DNA of 23,881 nucleotides from an uncultured Eubacteriales bacterium. Its GTDB lineage: Bacteria; Bacillota; Clostridia; Monoglobales; Monoglobaceae. Shown piece after piece: positions 1-8,500 of this stretch; position 1 is the first letter of the stretch, and the number at the start of each line of letters is the position of its first letter. Both the position numbers and the translations under genes were made by a program. A model generated the notes under the pieces. The model was not told where the DNA came from and ran no database searches. It saw only the letters and a program-made list of their open reading frames with translations. The stretch spans positions 1-23,881 of the forward strand of contig CAJKEB010000027.1 in the NCBI GenBank assembly GCA_905198865.1. Reading direction: 5' to 3'.

Positions 1-92
1 CCTAATAACGGCTTCCCCGGAGGGGAAGATGTTACCCGCCCGGGCTAGGCGGGCGAAACTGGGTCTGGCTTTATTAATTTAAACTATAATTT
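1..92. repeat. Right part of a hairpin-rich intergenic repeat, cut by the window edge
   Basis: Two GC-rich hairpins are visible (CTTCCCCGGAGGGGAAG near 11-28 and CCCGCC...GGCGGG near 36-53). They are followed by an AT-rich end carrying AAACTATAATTT at 81-92. The same 12-mer ends the element at 11433-11570 and occurs again at 2823-2834. It overlaps the stop codon of the feoB fusion by two bases. The left end is outside the window, so the full element cannot be judged. The hairpins could also slow transcription leaving feoB, but no T-run follows them on the minus strand. Confidence 0.5.
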
Positions 93-2454
93 ACATAAAC
101 AGTCCCATCAAGGACAAATATACAAACTTAACTACAAATGCGGCTATCCACGCAACGACGCATTGCATAATAACAACTGTTGCCGCCCATTTTCCGCCAA
201 GCTCTTTTTTTACTGAAGCGACCGCCGCAACACACGGTGTGTACAGTAGGCAGAATACAAGCAGACACGCCGCAGCCAGCGGCGTAATCGCAGCAGTCAG
301 CGATTGTGATGCGCCGAACAAAACCGACAGAGTTGATACAACGCTCTCCTTTGCCATAAATCCGGTGATTAAGGCTGTTGATATTCTCCAGTCATCAAAT
401 CCGAGCGGTCTGAATATCGGCGAAATCCAACCAGCGATAACGGCAAGAATACTGTCCTGCGAGTCCGTTACAACATTGAAGTGAGTATCAAAGGTTTGCA
501 GGAACCATATGATAATCGTAGCGATAAATATAACAGTGAAGGCTCTCTGCATAAAGTCCTTTGCCTTTTCCCACAGAAGCCGTCCGACATTCTTTGCGCC
601 GGGCAAGCGATAGTTCGGCAGCTCCATTACAAATGGCACCGCTTCACCGCGGAACATAGTCTTTCGCATAATCAGCGCCATCAGAATTCCGACAATGATT
701 CCGATAAAGTACAGGCCTATCATAACAACAGCGCCGTGCTTCGGGAAAAACGCCGCCGTAAAGAACGCATAAATAGGCAGCTTTGCGGAACAGCTCATGT
801 ACGGTGTCAGCAGAATGGTCATCTTTCTGTCACGCTCTGACGGCAGAGTACGGCTTGCCATAACACCCGGAACAGTGCAGCCGAAGCCAATCAGCATCGG
901 AACAATGCTTCGACCGGACAGACCTATTTTCCGAAGCAGCTTATCCATGACAAAGGCTACTCTTGCCATATATCCGCTGTCCTCTAAAAGTGAAAGAAAG
1001 AAGAACAGCGTCACGATTATCGGCAAAAAGCTCAGCACGCTCCCGACGCCGCTGAATATTCCGTCAATGATGAGCGACTCAAGAATAGAGTTTACGTTAA
1101 GAGCCTGCAAAGCAGTCTGAGTTAATTCGGTAAGCATAGTTATTCCCAAATCCAGAAGCTCTGAAAGCCATGCGCCGATAACATTAAAGGTCAGCCAGAA
1201 CACAGCTGCCATAATGCCTATAAATGAAGGGATAGCGGTATACTTTCCGGTCAGTATTCTGTCGATTTTCCGGCTTCGTATATGCTCCTTGCTTTCCTTG
1301 GGCTTCACTACGGTTTCGCGGCAGACCTTGCCGATAAACCCAAACCGCATGTCCGCAATCGCTGCGGCACGGTCGAGTCCTCTTTCGGTTTCCATCTGTC
1401 TTATTATATGCTCAAGCGTCTCCTTTTCGTTTTCGTCAAGCTTTAGCTTTTCAAGAATAAGTTCGTCACCCTCGGCCAGCTTGCTTGCGGCAAACCTGAC
1501 GGGTATGCCGGCGTTTTTGGCATGATCCTCGATTAAGTGCATAATCCCGTGCAGACATCTATGTACTGCGCCGCCCTTATCATCAGCGCTGCAAAAGTCC
1601 TGACGCTTCGGGCGTTCCTGATACTTTGCAACGTGCAGAGCATGATCGACCAGCTCGCCGATTCCTTCATTTTTCGCTGCCGAAATCGGTACCACCGGAA
1701 TACCGAGCATACGTTCCATTTCATTGACGGATATAAAGCCTCCGTTTTCGCGTACCTCGTCCATCATGTTCAGCGCAAGCACTATGGGAATGTCAAGCTC
1801 CATAAGCTGCATTGTGAGGTACAGGTTTCTTTCGATGTTGGTCGCGTCAACTATGTTTATAATCCCTTTCGGGTGTTCTTCCAGTACATATTGTCTTGTC
1901 ACAAGCTCCTCGCTTGAGTACGGAGACATAGAATATATACCCGGAAGATCGGTTACGAGGGTGTTGCTGTGTCCTTTGATAATGCCGTCCTTGCGGTCAA
2001 CCGTAACGCCCGGAAAGTTGCCGACATGCTGATTTGCGCCGGTCAGCTGATTGAAAAGCGTTGTCTTTCCGCAGTTTTGGTTACCTGCCAAAGCAAACGT
2101 CAGCCGAACACTGTCCGGCAGCGGATTTTCGTCTGACTTCGTGTGATACTTCCCGCCCTCTCCCAAGCCGGGGTGAAGCGTGTGCCTTTTGACAGCAGAG
2201 GATTTTCCGTCTGCCGGCTCCGGAATATCACGGACATTATCTATTTCTATTTTTTCTGCGTCCGCCAGGCGAAGCGTCAGTTCATAGCTGTTTATACGAA
2301 GCTCAACCGGGTCGCCCATAGGCGCGTGCTTTACCATGGTTATGTTCGCCTTTGGTATAATTCCCATATCAAGAAAGTGCTGACGTAAGGCTCCGTCCCC
2401 GCCCACCGTGAGCACGGTTGCTGTTTTCCCGATAGGTAAATCTTTCAGTGTCAT
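91..2454 (-). CDS. feoB: FeoA-FeoB fusion, ferrous iron transporter
   Basis: GTP-dependent Fe(II) importer of the inner membrane, 787 residues from the chosen start. Residues 1-75 are a FeoA SH3-like domain, followed by a linker of about 40 residues. The FeoB G domain then shows G1 GNQNCGKTT (124-132), G2 GNFPGVTV (145-152), G3 DLPG (169-172), G4 NMMD (229-232) and G5 SAAK (258-261). The rest is the multi-helix membrane region with the two gate-like repeats of FeoB. FeoA and FeoB are often separate genes; here they are one polypeptide. The ATG at 2454 was chosen because AGGAGGGGG lies just upstream. An in-frame ATG at 2505 has no such site and would put 17 unrelated residues before FeoA. No feoC is seen. 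It is transcribed alone from the promoter at 2593-2621. Confidence 0.96.
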   Translation of the reverse strand: MTLKDLPIGKTATVLTVGGDGALRQHFLDMGIIPKANITMVKHAPMGDPVELRINSYELTLRLADAEKIEIDNVRDIPEPADGKSSAVKRHTLHPGLGEGGKYHTKSDENPLPDSVRLTFALAGNQNCGKTTLFNQLTGANQHVGNFPGVTVDRKDGIIKGHSNTLVTDLPGIYSMSPYSSEELVTRQYVLEEHPKGIINIVDATNIERNLYLTMQLMELDIPIVLALNMMDEVRENGGFISVNEMERMLGIPVVPISAAKNEGIGELVDHALHVAKYQERPKRQDFCSADDKGGAVHRCLHGIMHLIEDHAKNAGIPVRFAASKLAEGDELILEKLKLDENEKETLEHIIRQMETERGLDRAAAIADMRFGFIGKVCRETVVKPKESKEHIRSRKIDRILTGKYTAIPSFIGIMAAVFWLTFNVIGAWLSELLDLGITMLTELTQTALQALNVNSILESLIIDGIFSGVGSVLSFLPIIVTLFFFLSLLEDSGYMARVAFVMDKLLRKIGLSGRSIVPMLIGFGCTVPGVMASRTLPSERDRKMTILLTPYMSCSAKLPIYAFFTAAFFPKHGAVVMIGLYFIGIIVGILMALIMRKTMFRGEAVPFVMELPNYRLPGAKNVGRLLWEKAKDFMQRAFTVIFIATIIIWFLQTFDTHFNVVTDSQDSILAVIAGWISPIFRPLGFDDWRISTALITGFMAKESVVSTLSVLFGASQSLTAAITPLAAACLLVFCLLYTPCVAAVASVKKELGGKWAATVVIMQCVVAWIAAFVVKFVYLSLMGLFM

Positions 2455-2503
2455 AATAACCCCCTCCTGTTTAATTATATTAAGGTATTTTTCGGTTAGA
2501 AGC

Positions 2504-2551
2504 ATTTTAAGACATGCCCGGAATTATTTTAAGGGATTATTGTCTTAAAAT
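2504..2551 (-). promoter_or_regulatory. Long inverted repeat in the feoAB 5' leader
   Basis: Perfect 11-bp arms ATTTTAAGACA (2504-2514) and TGTCTTAAAAT (2541-2551) flank 26 bases. They lie between the promoter (2593-2621) and the feoB start (2454). As RNA this is a stem with a large loop. As DNA it could be a pair of operator half-sites for an iron-responsive repressor. It does not match the classical Fur 19-mer by eye, and no T-run follows it, so it is not a simple terminator. Confidence 0.45.
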
Positions 2552-2592
2552 CCTGCCAAGCCCGCCCCAAACCGTACTCGGCAGATGTATAC

Positions 2593-2621
2593 ATTATAGC
2601 CTTTCCGACAAATTTTGTCAA
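2593..2621 (-). promoter_or_regulatory. feoAB promoter
   Basis: On the minus strand TTGACA (2616-2621) and TATAAT (2593-2598) are separated by 17 bases, a perfect sigma-A type promoter. The predicted start of transcription gives a leader of about 130 nt before feoB, which contains the 11-bp inverted repeat. Confidence 0.8.
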
Positions 2622-2639
2622 TTGTGACCGCAATCTTCG

Positions 2640-2834
2640 ATTGCGTATACGCCATACCAAGCGTATGCGCCATAGCATGTAAAGTCAATAACACACTAAA
2701 TCGCCTTCGGCGAGGCGGCTGCGCACCTATCGTGGCGGCAAGCCGCCCTACCGCAGTTTGCATTACCGTCCATTGCATGGGCGGTGCGTGGCTGCAAGCT
2801 TTGCTTGCAATAATTCACCCATAAACTATAATTT
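2640..2834. repeat. Hairpin-rich intergenic block, probable dispersed repeat
   Basis: No credible gene lies between the aroF terminator and the feoB promoter. The block is a string of short perfect hairpins, for example GCCTTCGGC near 2703, GGCGGCAAGCCGCC near 2734 and GCAAGCTTTGCTTGC near 2792. It ends with AAACTATAATTT (2823-2834), the same word that ends the elements at 1-92 and 11433-11570. The left edge is not clear, and no matching inverted copy of the 12-mer is present on that side. Hairpin density with a shared end word suggests a REP/MITE-like element, possibly decayed. Confidence 0.45.
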
Positions 2835-2844
2835 ATATTATAAA

Positions 2845-2881
2845 TCAAAAGCGGATAAAGGAAAATGCCCTTTATCCGCTT
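2845..2881 (-). terminator. Intrinsic terminator after DAHP synthase
   Basis: Arms AAGCGGATAAAGG (2849-2861) and CCTTTATCCGCTT (2869-2881) form a perfect 13-bp stem with a 7-base loop. On the minus strand it is followed by TTTTGATTT. It lies 6 bases after the aroF stop codon. Confidence 0.85.
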
Positions 2882-2887
2882 CTCTTA

Positions 2888-3922
2888 TTACACAAGCTGA
2901 TCTGCCAGCTTATAAATCATCTTTTCTGTTTCCTGCCAGCCGAGGCACGGATCGGTGATTGACTTGCCGTAAATACAATTTTCGCCAATCTTCTGACTGC
3001 CCTCTTCAATATAGCTTTCGACCATGAATCCCTTGATTAATCTTCTGAGTATTGACTCATAGCCCATGCTGTGCATTACCTCTGATGCAATTCTCGGCTG
3101 CTGTTCGTACTGCTTCGCCGAATTGTTATGGTTCGTGTCGATTATTATTGCGGGATTATCAAATCCTTTGCTTTCGTATTCTTTCGCAATGCGGAGCAAA
3201 TCCTCATAATGGTAGTTCGGAATATTTCTTCCTCTCTCGTCCACACCGCCGCGAAGAATTGCATGAGCGTACGGGTTTCCGTCACTTGCGACCTCATGGC
3301 TCTGATAGATAAAGTCATGTCCGTGCTGAGCTGCGTGTATGGCGTTGAACATAACGCCGGTATCGCCGCCGGTGCCGTTCTTCATTCCGACCGGCATGTC
3401 AATACCGCTGGCAACAAGCCTGTGCTGCTGATTCTCAACCGAGCGCGCTCCGATTGCAACATAGCCCAGTATATCGTCAAGGTACGGATGGTTGCCCGGA
3501 TAGAGCATTTCATCGGCTGAGACAAAGCCCGTCTCCTGCATTACACGAATGTGCATCTTTCTGATTGCCATAATACCGTCAAAAGCATTTGGCGCATCGT
3601 TCGGATTGGGTTGGTGCATCATGCCCTTGTAACCATCGCCTGTGGTTCTCGGCTTATTGGTGTACACTCTCGGAATGATAAGAATCTTATCACTGACCTT
3701 TTCCTGGATACCGGCAAGCCTTGAAATATAATCACATACCGAGTCCTCGTTATCCGCCGAGCACGGACCGATAATAAGCAATATCCTGTCATCTCTGCCG
3801 GCGAGTATATTCTCTATTTCCCTTATTCTTTCAAGCCGTTTCTCGGCGCAGTCCGCAGGAACCGGCATAAGCTCCTTGAGGTGGTCTGCCGACGGCATCT
3901 TTTTTCTGTAGTTAAATCCCAT
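2888..3922 (-). CDS. aroF: 3-deoxy-7-phosphoheptulonate (DAHP) synthase, class I
   Basis: Condenses phosphoenolpyruvate and erythrose 4-phosphate, the first step of the shikimate pathway; cytosolic. At 344 residues it has the usual length of the AroF/G/H group. Family motifs are visible: IGPCSADN with the metal-ligand Cys, the substrate-binding stretch RVYTNKPRTTGDGYKG, GARSVENQQHR, MKNGTGGD with the catalytic Lys, DTNHNNS with the metal His, and SITDPCLGW near the C terminus. The ATG at 3922 follows AAGGAG at good spacing. An upstream in-frame ATG (3946) would add eight residues and lacks a site. It is a single-gene unit with its own promoter (3963-3992) and terminator (2845-2881). The feedback-inhibiting amino acid cannot be read from the sequence, so the symbol stands for the family. 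Confidence 0.95.
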   Translation of the reverse strand: MGFNYRKKMPSADHLKELMPVPADCAEKRLERIREIENILAGRDDRILLIIGPCSADNEDSVCDYISRLAGIQEKVSDKILIIPRVYTNKPRTTGDGYKGMMHQPNPNDAPNAFDGIMAIRKMHIRVMQETGFVSADEMLYPGNHPYLDDILGYVAIGARSVENQQHRLVASGIDMPVGMKNGTGGDTGVMFNAIHAAQHGHDFIYQSHEVASDGNPYAHAILRGGVDERGRNIPNYHYEDLLRIAKEYESKGFDNPAIIIDTNHNNSAKQYEQQPRIASEVMHSMGYESILRRLIKGFMVESYIEEGSQKIGENCIYGKSITDPCLGWQETEKMIYKLADQLV

Positions 3923-3962
3923 ACTAATTCTCCTTATCGGCGGCAAACTGCCACTGTGGACA

Positions 3963-3992
3963 ATTATACCACATTTTTGCGCTTTATGTCAA
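3963..3992 (-). promoter_or_regulatory. aroF promoter
   Basis: Minus-strand TTGACA (3987-3992), 18-base spacer, TATAAT (3963-3968), with TGG before the -10 box resembling an extended -10. It begins only 11 bases past the cysE stop codon, and no terminator is visible between the two genes, so some cysE transcripts may also read into aroF. Confidence 0.75.
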
Positions 3993-4002
3993 GCGCGCAG
4001 GC

Positions 4003-4932
4003 TTATATGCACCAATCCCAGAATTCATCCTGAACAAGCTCGCTTGATGAGCCGGGGCTGAATTGCAGTTCCGGGTTCCTTACGCTTACCTTCATTCCCT
4101 CAGATACCGAGCTGACAATAAACGCATTGCCGCCTATTGTTGCACCCTTGCCTATAACCGTGTCGCCGCCCAGAACGGTTGTTCCGGAATAAATCGTCAC
4201 GTTATCCCCGATTGTCGGGTGACGCTTAACGCCTTTAAGCTGCTGCCCCTTTCTCGTAGACAGTGCGCCAAGCGTAACGCCCTGATAAATCTTGACGTTG
4301 TTGCCTATCTCGGTTGTTTCGCCTATTACTATTCCTGTGCCGTGGTCGATGAAAAAGTAGTTCCCTATTTTTGCTCCGGGGTGAATATCGATACCGGTAA
4401 TGCCATGGGCATACTCGGTCATTATTCTCGGTATCATCGGGATTTTCAGCTCCCACAGCTCATGCGCAATTCTGTACACGGTAATCGCAAACACGCCGGG
4501 ATATGAAAATATAATCTCCTCCGTGCTGTACGCAGCCGGGTCTCCGTCATATGCCGCCTGAATGTCGGTGTATAAATCCTTGCGTATTTTAGGCAGCCGC
4601 TCTATAAACTCATATGCCAGCGCCTCAGCCTTCTCATTAATGCTTGAGCGCTGACAGCCGCTGCATTCATCCTTGCTGCCGAGAGCTTTCGCAATCTGCT
4701 TCTTTAAGTTATACTGGATAAACTCAATTCGCTCTCCCACAAGGAATTTTATATACTCGTTTCTCACACGGTTGCTGTCGAAAAATCCGGGGAACAGAAC
4801 CTTGCGTATCTCCTCTACGACTTCTATTAAAACGTCCTTATTGAGCATATGCTCAGCGTCAATTCTGACGGTTAGGTCATACTTATCGTAGCTGTCAAGT
4901 ATGACGTTCACCAATTCTTCTGTCTTTTTCAT
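4003..4932 (-). CDS. cysE: Serine O-acetyltransferase (EpsC/CysE family)
   Basis: Makes O-acetylserine from serine and acetyl-CoA, the entry step of cysteine synthesis. It has 309 residues. An alpha-helical N-terminal part (about 1-170) is followed by a left-handed beta-helix of hexapeptide repeats (about 180-285: IDIHPGAKIG, NVKIYQGVT, NVTIYSGTTV, KGATIGGNAF). Asp182 in IDIHPGA and His197 in DHGTG match the catalytic Asp/His pair of the E. coli enzyme, including their 15-residue spacing. The C-terminal extension ends in DEFWDWCI. AGGAGG precedes the ATG by about 8 bases. It has its own promoter at 5055-5083 and a leader of about 115 nt with a small GAAGCA...TGCTTC hairpin. No T-box signature was seen there. 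Confidence 0.94.
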   Translation of the reverse strand: MKKTEELVNVILDSYDKYDLTVRIDAEHMLNKDVLIEVVEEIRKVLFPGFFDSNRVRNEYIKFLVGERIEFIQYNLKKQIAKALGSKDECSGCQRSSINEKAEALAYEFIERLPKIRKDLYTDIQAAYDGDPAAYSTEEIIFSYPGVFAITVYRIAHELWELKIPMIPRIMTEYAHGITGIDIHPGAKIGNYFFIDHGTGIVIGETTEIGNNVKIYQGVTLGALSTRKGQQLKGVKRHPTIGDNVTIYSGTTVLGGDTVIGKGATIGGNAFIVSSVSEGMKVSVRNPELQFSPGSSSELVQDEFWDWCI

Positions 4933-5054
4933 ATATCAAAACCTCCTGCCCGATAATCTCTGATGTCCTTACCCGGAAGCATTTGCAGCTGCTTCTGAAT
5001 AAAGTCCTTATTACAACATAGCCGATTACGGCGCTTGTTATTACTCTGAATTAG

Positions 5055-5083
5055 ATTATACTACTTTTATTATAAAATCTCAA
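5055..5083 (-). promoter_or_regulatory. cysE promoter
   Basis: Minus-strand TTGAGA (5078-5083), 17-base spacer, TATAAT (5055-5060). It lies downstream of the bidirectional-looking terminator at 5114-5144, so cysE is a separate unit from the car operon. Confidence 0.75.
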
Positions 5084-5113
5084 TGATATTTTTTAATAAA
5101 ATTCTTATAATTT

Positions 5114-5144
5114 GAAAACGGCTTCGTCAGACGAAGCCGTTTTC
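5114..5144 (-). terminator. Terminator of the carA-carB-MGMT unit
   Basis: AAAACGGCTTCG (5115-5126) pairs with CGAAGCCGTTTT (5132-5143) around a 5-base loop. On the minus strand the stem ends in TTTTC and then AT-rich sequence. It lies 14 bases beyond the stop codon of the MGMT-like gene. The A-tract on the other side means it could also work weakly on the plus strand. Confidence 0.8.
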
Positions 5145-5157
5145 GTAATCGCTGTGC

Positions 5158-5463
5158 TCACACACGCCATATATATTTTTCTAAATCAATTCTGCCGTCC
5201 GGCTCAAATTCTATGCCGTCAAGCTCCAGAAGTCTGCGCTGTTCATCGGAGCCGCCGAAGGCGAACGAACCGGACGTCTCGCCGAACCTGTTCACCACAC
5301 GGAAGCACGGTATTTCATCGGGGTTCGGATTGACGTGCAGGGCATAACCGACTATGCGGCTCATTCTCGGATTTCCAGCAAGAGCCGCAATCTGTCCATA
5401 TGTGGCAACCCTGCCTGACGGAATCTGCTTCACTATCTCATAGATTTTTTCAAAGGTATTCAT
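5158..5463 (-). CDS. MGMT-family / alkyltransferase-like DNA-binding protein
   Basis: 101 residues, about the size of the C-terminal DNA-binding domain of O6-alkylguanine DNA alkyltransferases and of the stand-alone alkyltransferase-like (ATL) proteins. Visible motifs are IPSGRVATYGQIA, the helix-turn-helix SRIVGYALHVNP with its arginine finger, and the active-site block IPCFRVVNR. The alkyl-accepting Cys is kept (Cys53), but the following His of the usual PCHRV motif is Phe54. In known enzymes this His activates the Cys; classical ATL proteins instead replace the Cys with Trp. The protein therefore sits between the two classes, and its activity is uncertain. It follows carB after 39 bases, has only a weak ribosome site (AGGTG), and precedes the shared terminator, so it is probably the last gene of the car operon. 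Confidence 0.85.
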   Translation of the reverse strand: MNTFEKIYEIVKQIPSGRVATYGQIAALAGNPRMSRIVGYALHVNPNPDEIPCFRVVNRFGETSGSFAFGGSDEQRRLLELDGIEFEPDGRIDLEKYIWRV

Positions 5464-5502
5464 ATCGTATTCACCTGCGCTTTTTGTTCGGCTTACGCTT
5501 CC

Positions 5503-8500
5503 CTATTTAATCTCCTTGACAGCCACAACGTCAACATCTGACGGGGTCAGCTTCTTTTCCATCACGCCCACAAGCGCGCCGACGGTATCGAGCGAGGTCA
5601 TAAGGCTGATTGAACACTCGGACGCGCAGCGTCTTATCTTAAATCCGTCACTGCCCTTGTCGTTGCCCTTCTTGGGAATATCGATAATCAAATCGCACAC
5701 GCCGCTGCGTATTATATCCAGCACGTTCGGCACTCCCTCGCTTATCTTCTTTGCAACCTTGACTTTTATACCGTTTTCTTCAAGGAACTTCGCCGTTCCG
5801 CTTGTCGCAATGAACTTGCAGTGCATAGCGTCAAGACGTTTTGCAAGCGGAAGGAAGTTTTCCTTGTCACGCTCACGGATAGTTGCAAGGATTGTGCTGC
5901 CCTCCTCGGGGATAGTGATGTCCGCACCGACAAAGCCCTTGTAAATCGCTTCTTCAAAGTCTCTGCCTACGCCGAGAACCTCGCCTGTCGAACGCATTTC
6001 GGGGCCGAGGCTGACCTCAACCATCGGCAGCTTCTCGGTTGAGAACACCGGAACCTTGACCGCAACCATGTCCGCCTCAGGATTAATTCCTGTGCCGTAG
6101 CCCATATCCTTAAGGCTCTCGCCGAGCATAACGCGTGTCGCAAGCTCAATAACCGGAACTCCGGTAACCTTTGTGATATACGGCACTGTACGGCTCGAAC
6201 GCGGATTGACCTCTATGATGTACAGGTCGCCCTTAAACTCGATAAACTGAATGTTTATCATGCCGATTACGTTAAGCGCAACCGAAATCTGCTTTGTGAC
6301 CTCCATAATCTTGTCCTTTATTTCGCCTGAAATATTCTGCGGCGGATAGATCGAGATACTGTCACCGGAATGGATACCGGCACGTTCAAGATGCTCCATT
6401 ATACCCGGAATAAACACATCGGTTCCGTCACAGATTGCGTCAACCTCTATCTCACGTCCGCCGAGATATCTGTCGATAAGCACCGGGTTGTCGCTGTCCT
6501 TGCGGAATGCGTCCTCAAGATACTGAACCAGCTCTGTTTCGTTATGCGTAATCTCCATGCCCTGTCCGCCGAGGACATATGACGGACGAACCAGAAGCGG
6601 ATAGCCAAGCTCGTTCGCTTCCTCAATACCCTTCTGAACCGTCCATACGGCTCTGCCCTTAGGACGCTTGATGTGAAGCGACTCCAGTACCTCGTCAAAC
6701 TTCTCTCTGTCCTCTGCCTCATCTATATGCTTCGGCTTTGTTCCGAAGATAGGCACGTTCATCTTGTCCAGGAAGTTCGCCAGCTTAATCGCCGTCTGAC
6801 CGCCGAACTGGAGTATAACGCCGTCCGGCTTTTCAAGCTCGATTATCGCGTACACGTCCTCCTCGGTTAGCGGCTCGAAATACAGCCTGTCCGACGTATC
6901 AAAATCCGTGCTGACCGTTTCGGGGTTGTTATTGATTATTATCGTTTCAATGCCCATCTTCTTGAGCGCCTGAATACTGTGAACGCTGCAATAGTCGAAT
7001 TCTATACCCTGACCTATTCTGATAGGACCGGAGCCGAGAACCAGAACCTTCTTCTTGTCTGACGGCATTGCCTCGTTCACCTCGTCATATGTCGAGTAGT
7101 AGTAAGGCGAAACCGCCTCGAACTCTCCGGCACAGGTATCAACCATTTTATATACCGGGTGAATTCCGAACTCGTCACGCAGTTTTCTAATGTCGCTGCC
7201 CTTGCAGCCGATAATTTCGGCAATACCCTCATCGGCAAAGCCGACCTTTTTATACCTGCGCAGAACCTCGGGAGTGAGCGTGTCTAAGCTGTATTCCTTA
7301 AGCTCCTCCTCCATGCGGACGAGCTTTTGTATCTTCTTGATGAACCACGGGTCCATACCGGTGATTTCACAAATCTTGTCCATGAGATAATCACGGCGAA
7401 TAAGCTCCGCCAAATCGAACAGACGTTCGTCATCCGGGACAACAACTCTGCGCTTCAGTCCTTCAAGGCTGTGGTTTTTGGAGAATTCACGCATAAGGGT
7501 AAACTGCTTTATTTCAAGCGAGCGTATGCCCTTGAGCAGCGCTGCTTCAAAGCTGTTGCCTATAGCCATAATCTCGCCTGTCGCCATCATCTTTGTGCCG
7601 AGCTGGCGCTTTGCGCCGAAGAACTTGTCAAACGGCCACTTCGGGATTTTGACTACGCAGTAGTCAAGAGCCGGCTCAAAGCAGGCGTAGGTCTTGCCTG
7701 TTACCGCGTTCTTTATCTCGTCAAGGTTATAGCCGAGAGCAATCTTTGCGCCTATCTTTGCGATAGGATAGCCTGTCGCCTTGGACGCCAGAGCTGACGA
7801 ACGGCTCACACGGGGGTTGATTTCGATAACCGCATATTCAAAGCTGTGCGGGTCAAGCGCGAACTGGACGTTGCAGCCGCCCTTTATCTCAATCGAATTA
7901 ATAATATCAATCGCCGCTTTTCTCAGCATTTGATATTCCTTATCCGCAAGGGTCTGCGCCGGAGCGACAACTATACTGTCTCCGGTATGAACGCCGACCG
8001 GGTCTACGTTTTCCATCGAGCAGACGGTGATACAGTTGCCCGCACCGTCACGGATTACCTCAAACTCGATTTCCTTCCAGCCCCTGATACACTTTTCTAT
8101 AAGAACCTGACCCACTCTTGAGAGGTGAATTCCCTGTGTTGCAATCTCGATAAGCTGTGTCTTGTCCTCGGCTATACCGCCGCCCGTTCCGCCCAGAGTA
8201 TAGGCAGGGCGCACAATAACCGGATAGCCGATTTCTTCGGCAAACGCGCAGGCTTCTTCGACCGTGTTTACTATCTCGCCCTTAATCATGGGCTGGTTTG
8301 TGCGCTGCATAAGCTGCTTGAAGCTGTCGCGATCCTCGCCCTCTTTGATTGACTCGATTGAGGTGCCGATAACCCTGACACCGTACTTATCAAGAACGCC
8401 CTTATCGTACAGCTCACACGCAAGGTTAAGTCCTGTCTGACCGCCCATACCGGCGATAAGGCTGTCCGGACGTTCTTTTGCAATTACCCTTTCAACATAC

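Noticed and set aside
2455..2505. 17-residue N-terminal extension of FeoB from an upstream ATG
   Set aside because: The ATG at 2454 has an AGGAGGGGG site and matches the normal FeoA start. The extension has no site and overlaps the leader inverted repeat.
2545..2778. 77-codon minus-strand frame between feoB and aroF
   Set aside because: It runs across the feoAB promoter and the hairpin-rich repeat block, has no ribosome site, and its composition is that of the repeats.
4933..5054. Cysteine T-box or S-box leader before cysE
   Set aside because: The leader is too short and lacks the conserved T-box core and a terminator; only one small hairpin is visible.
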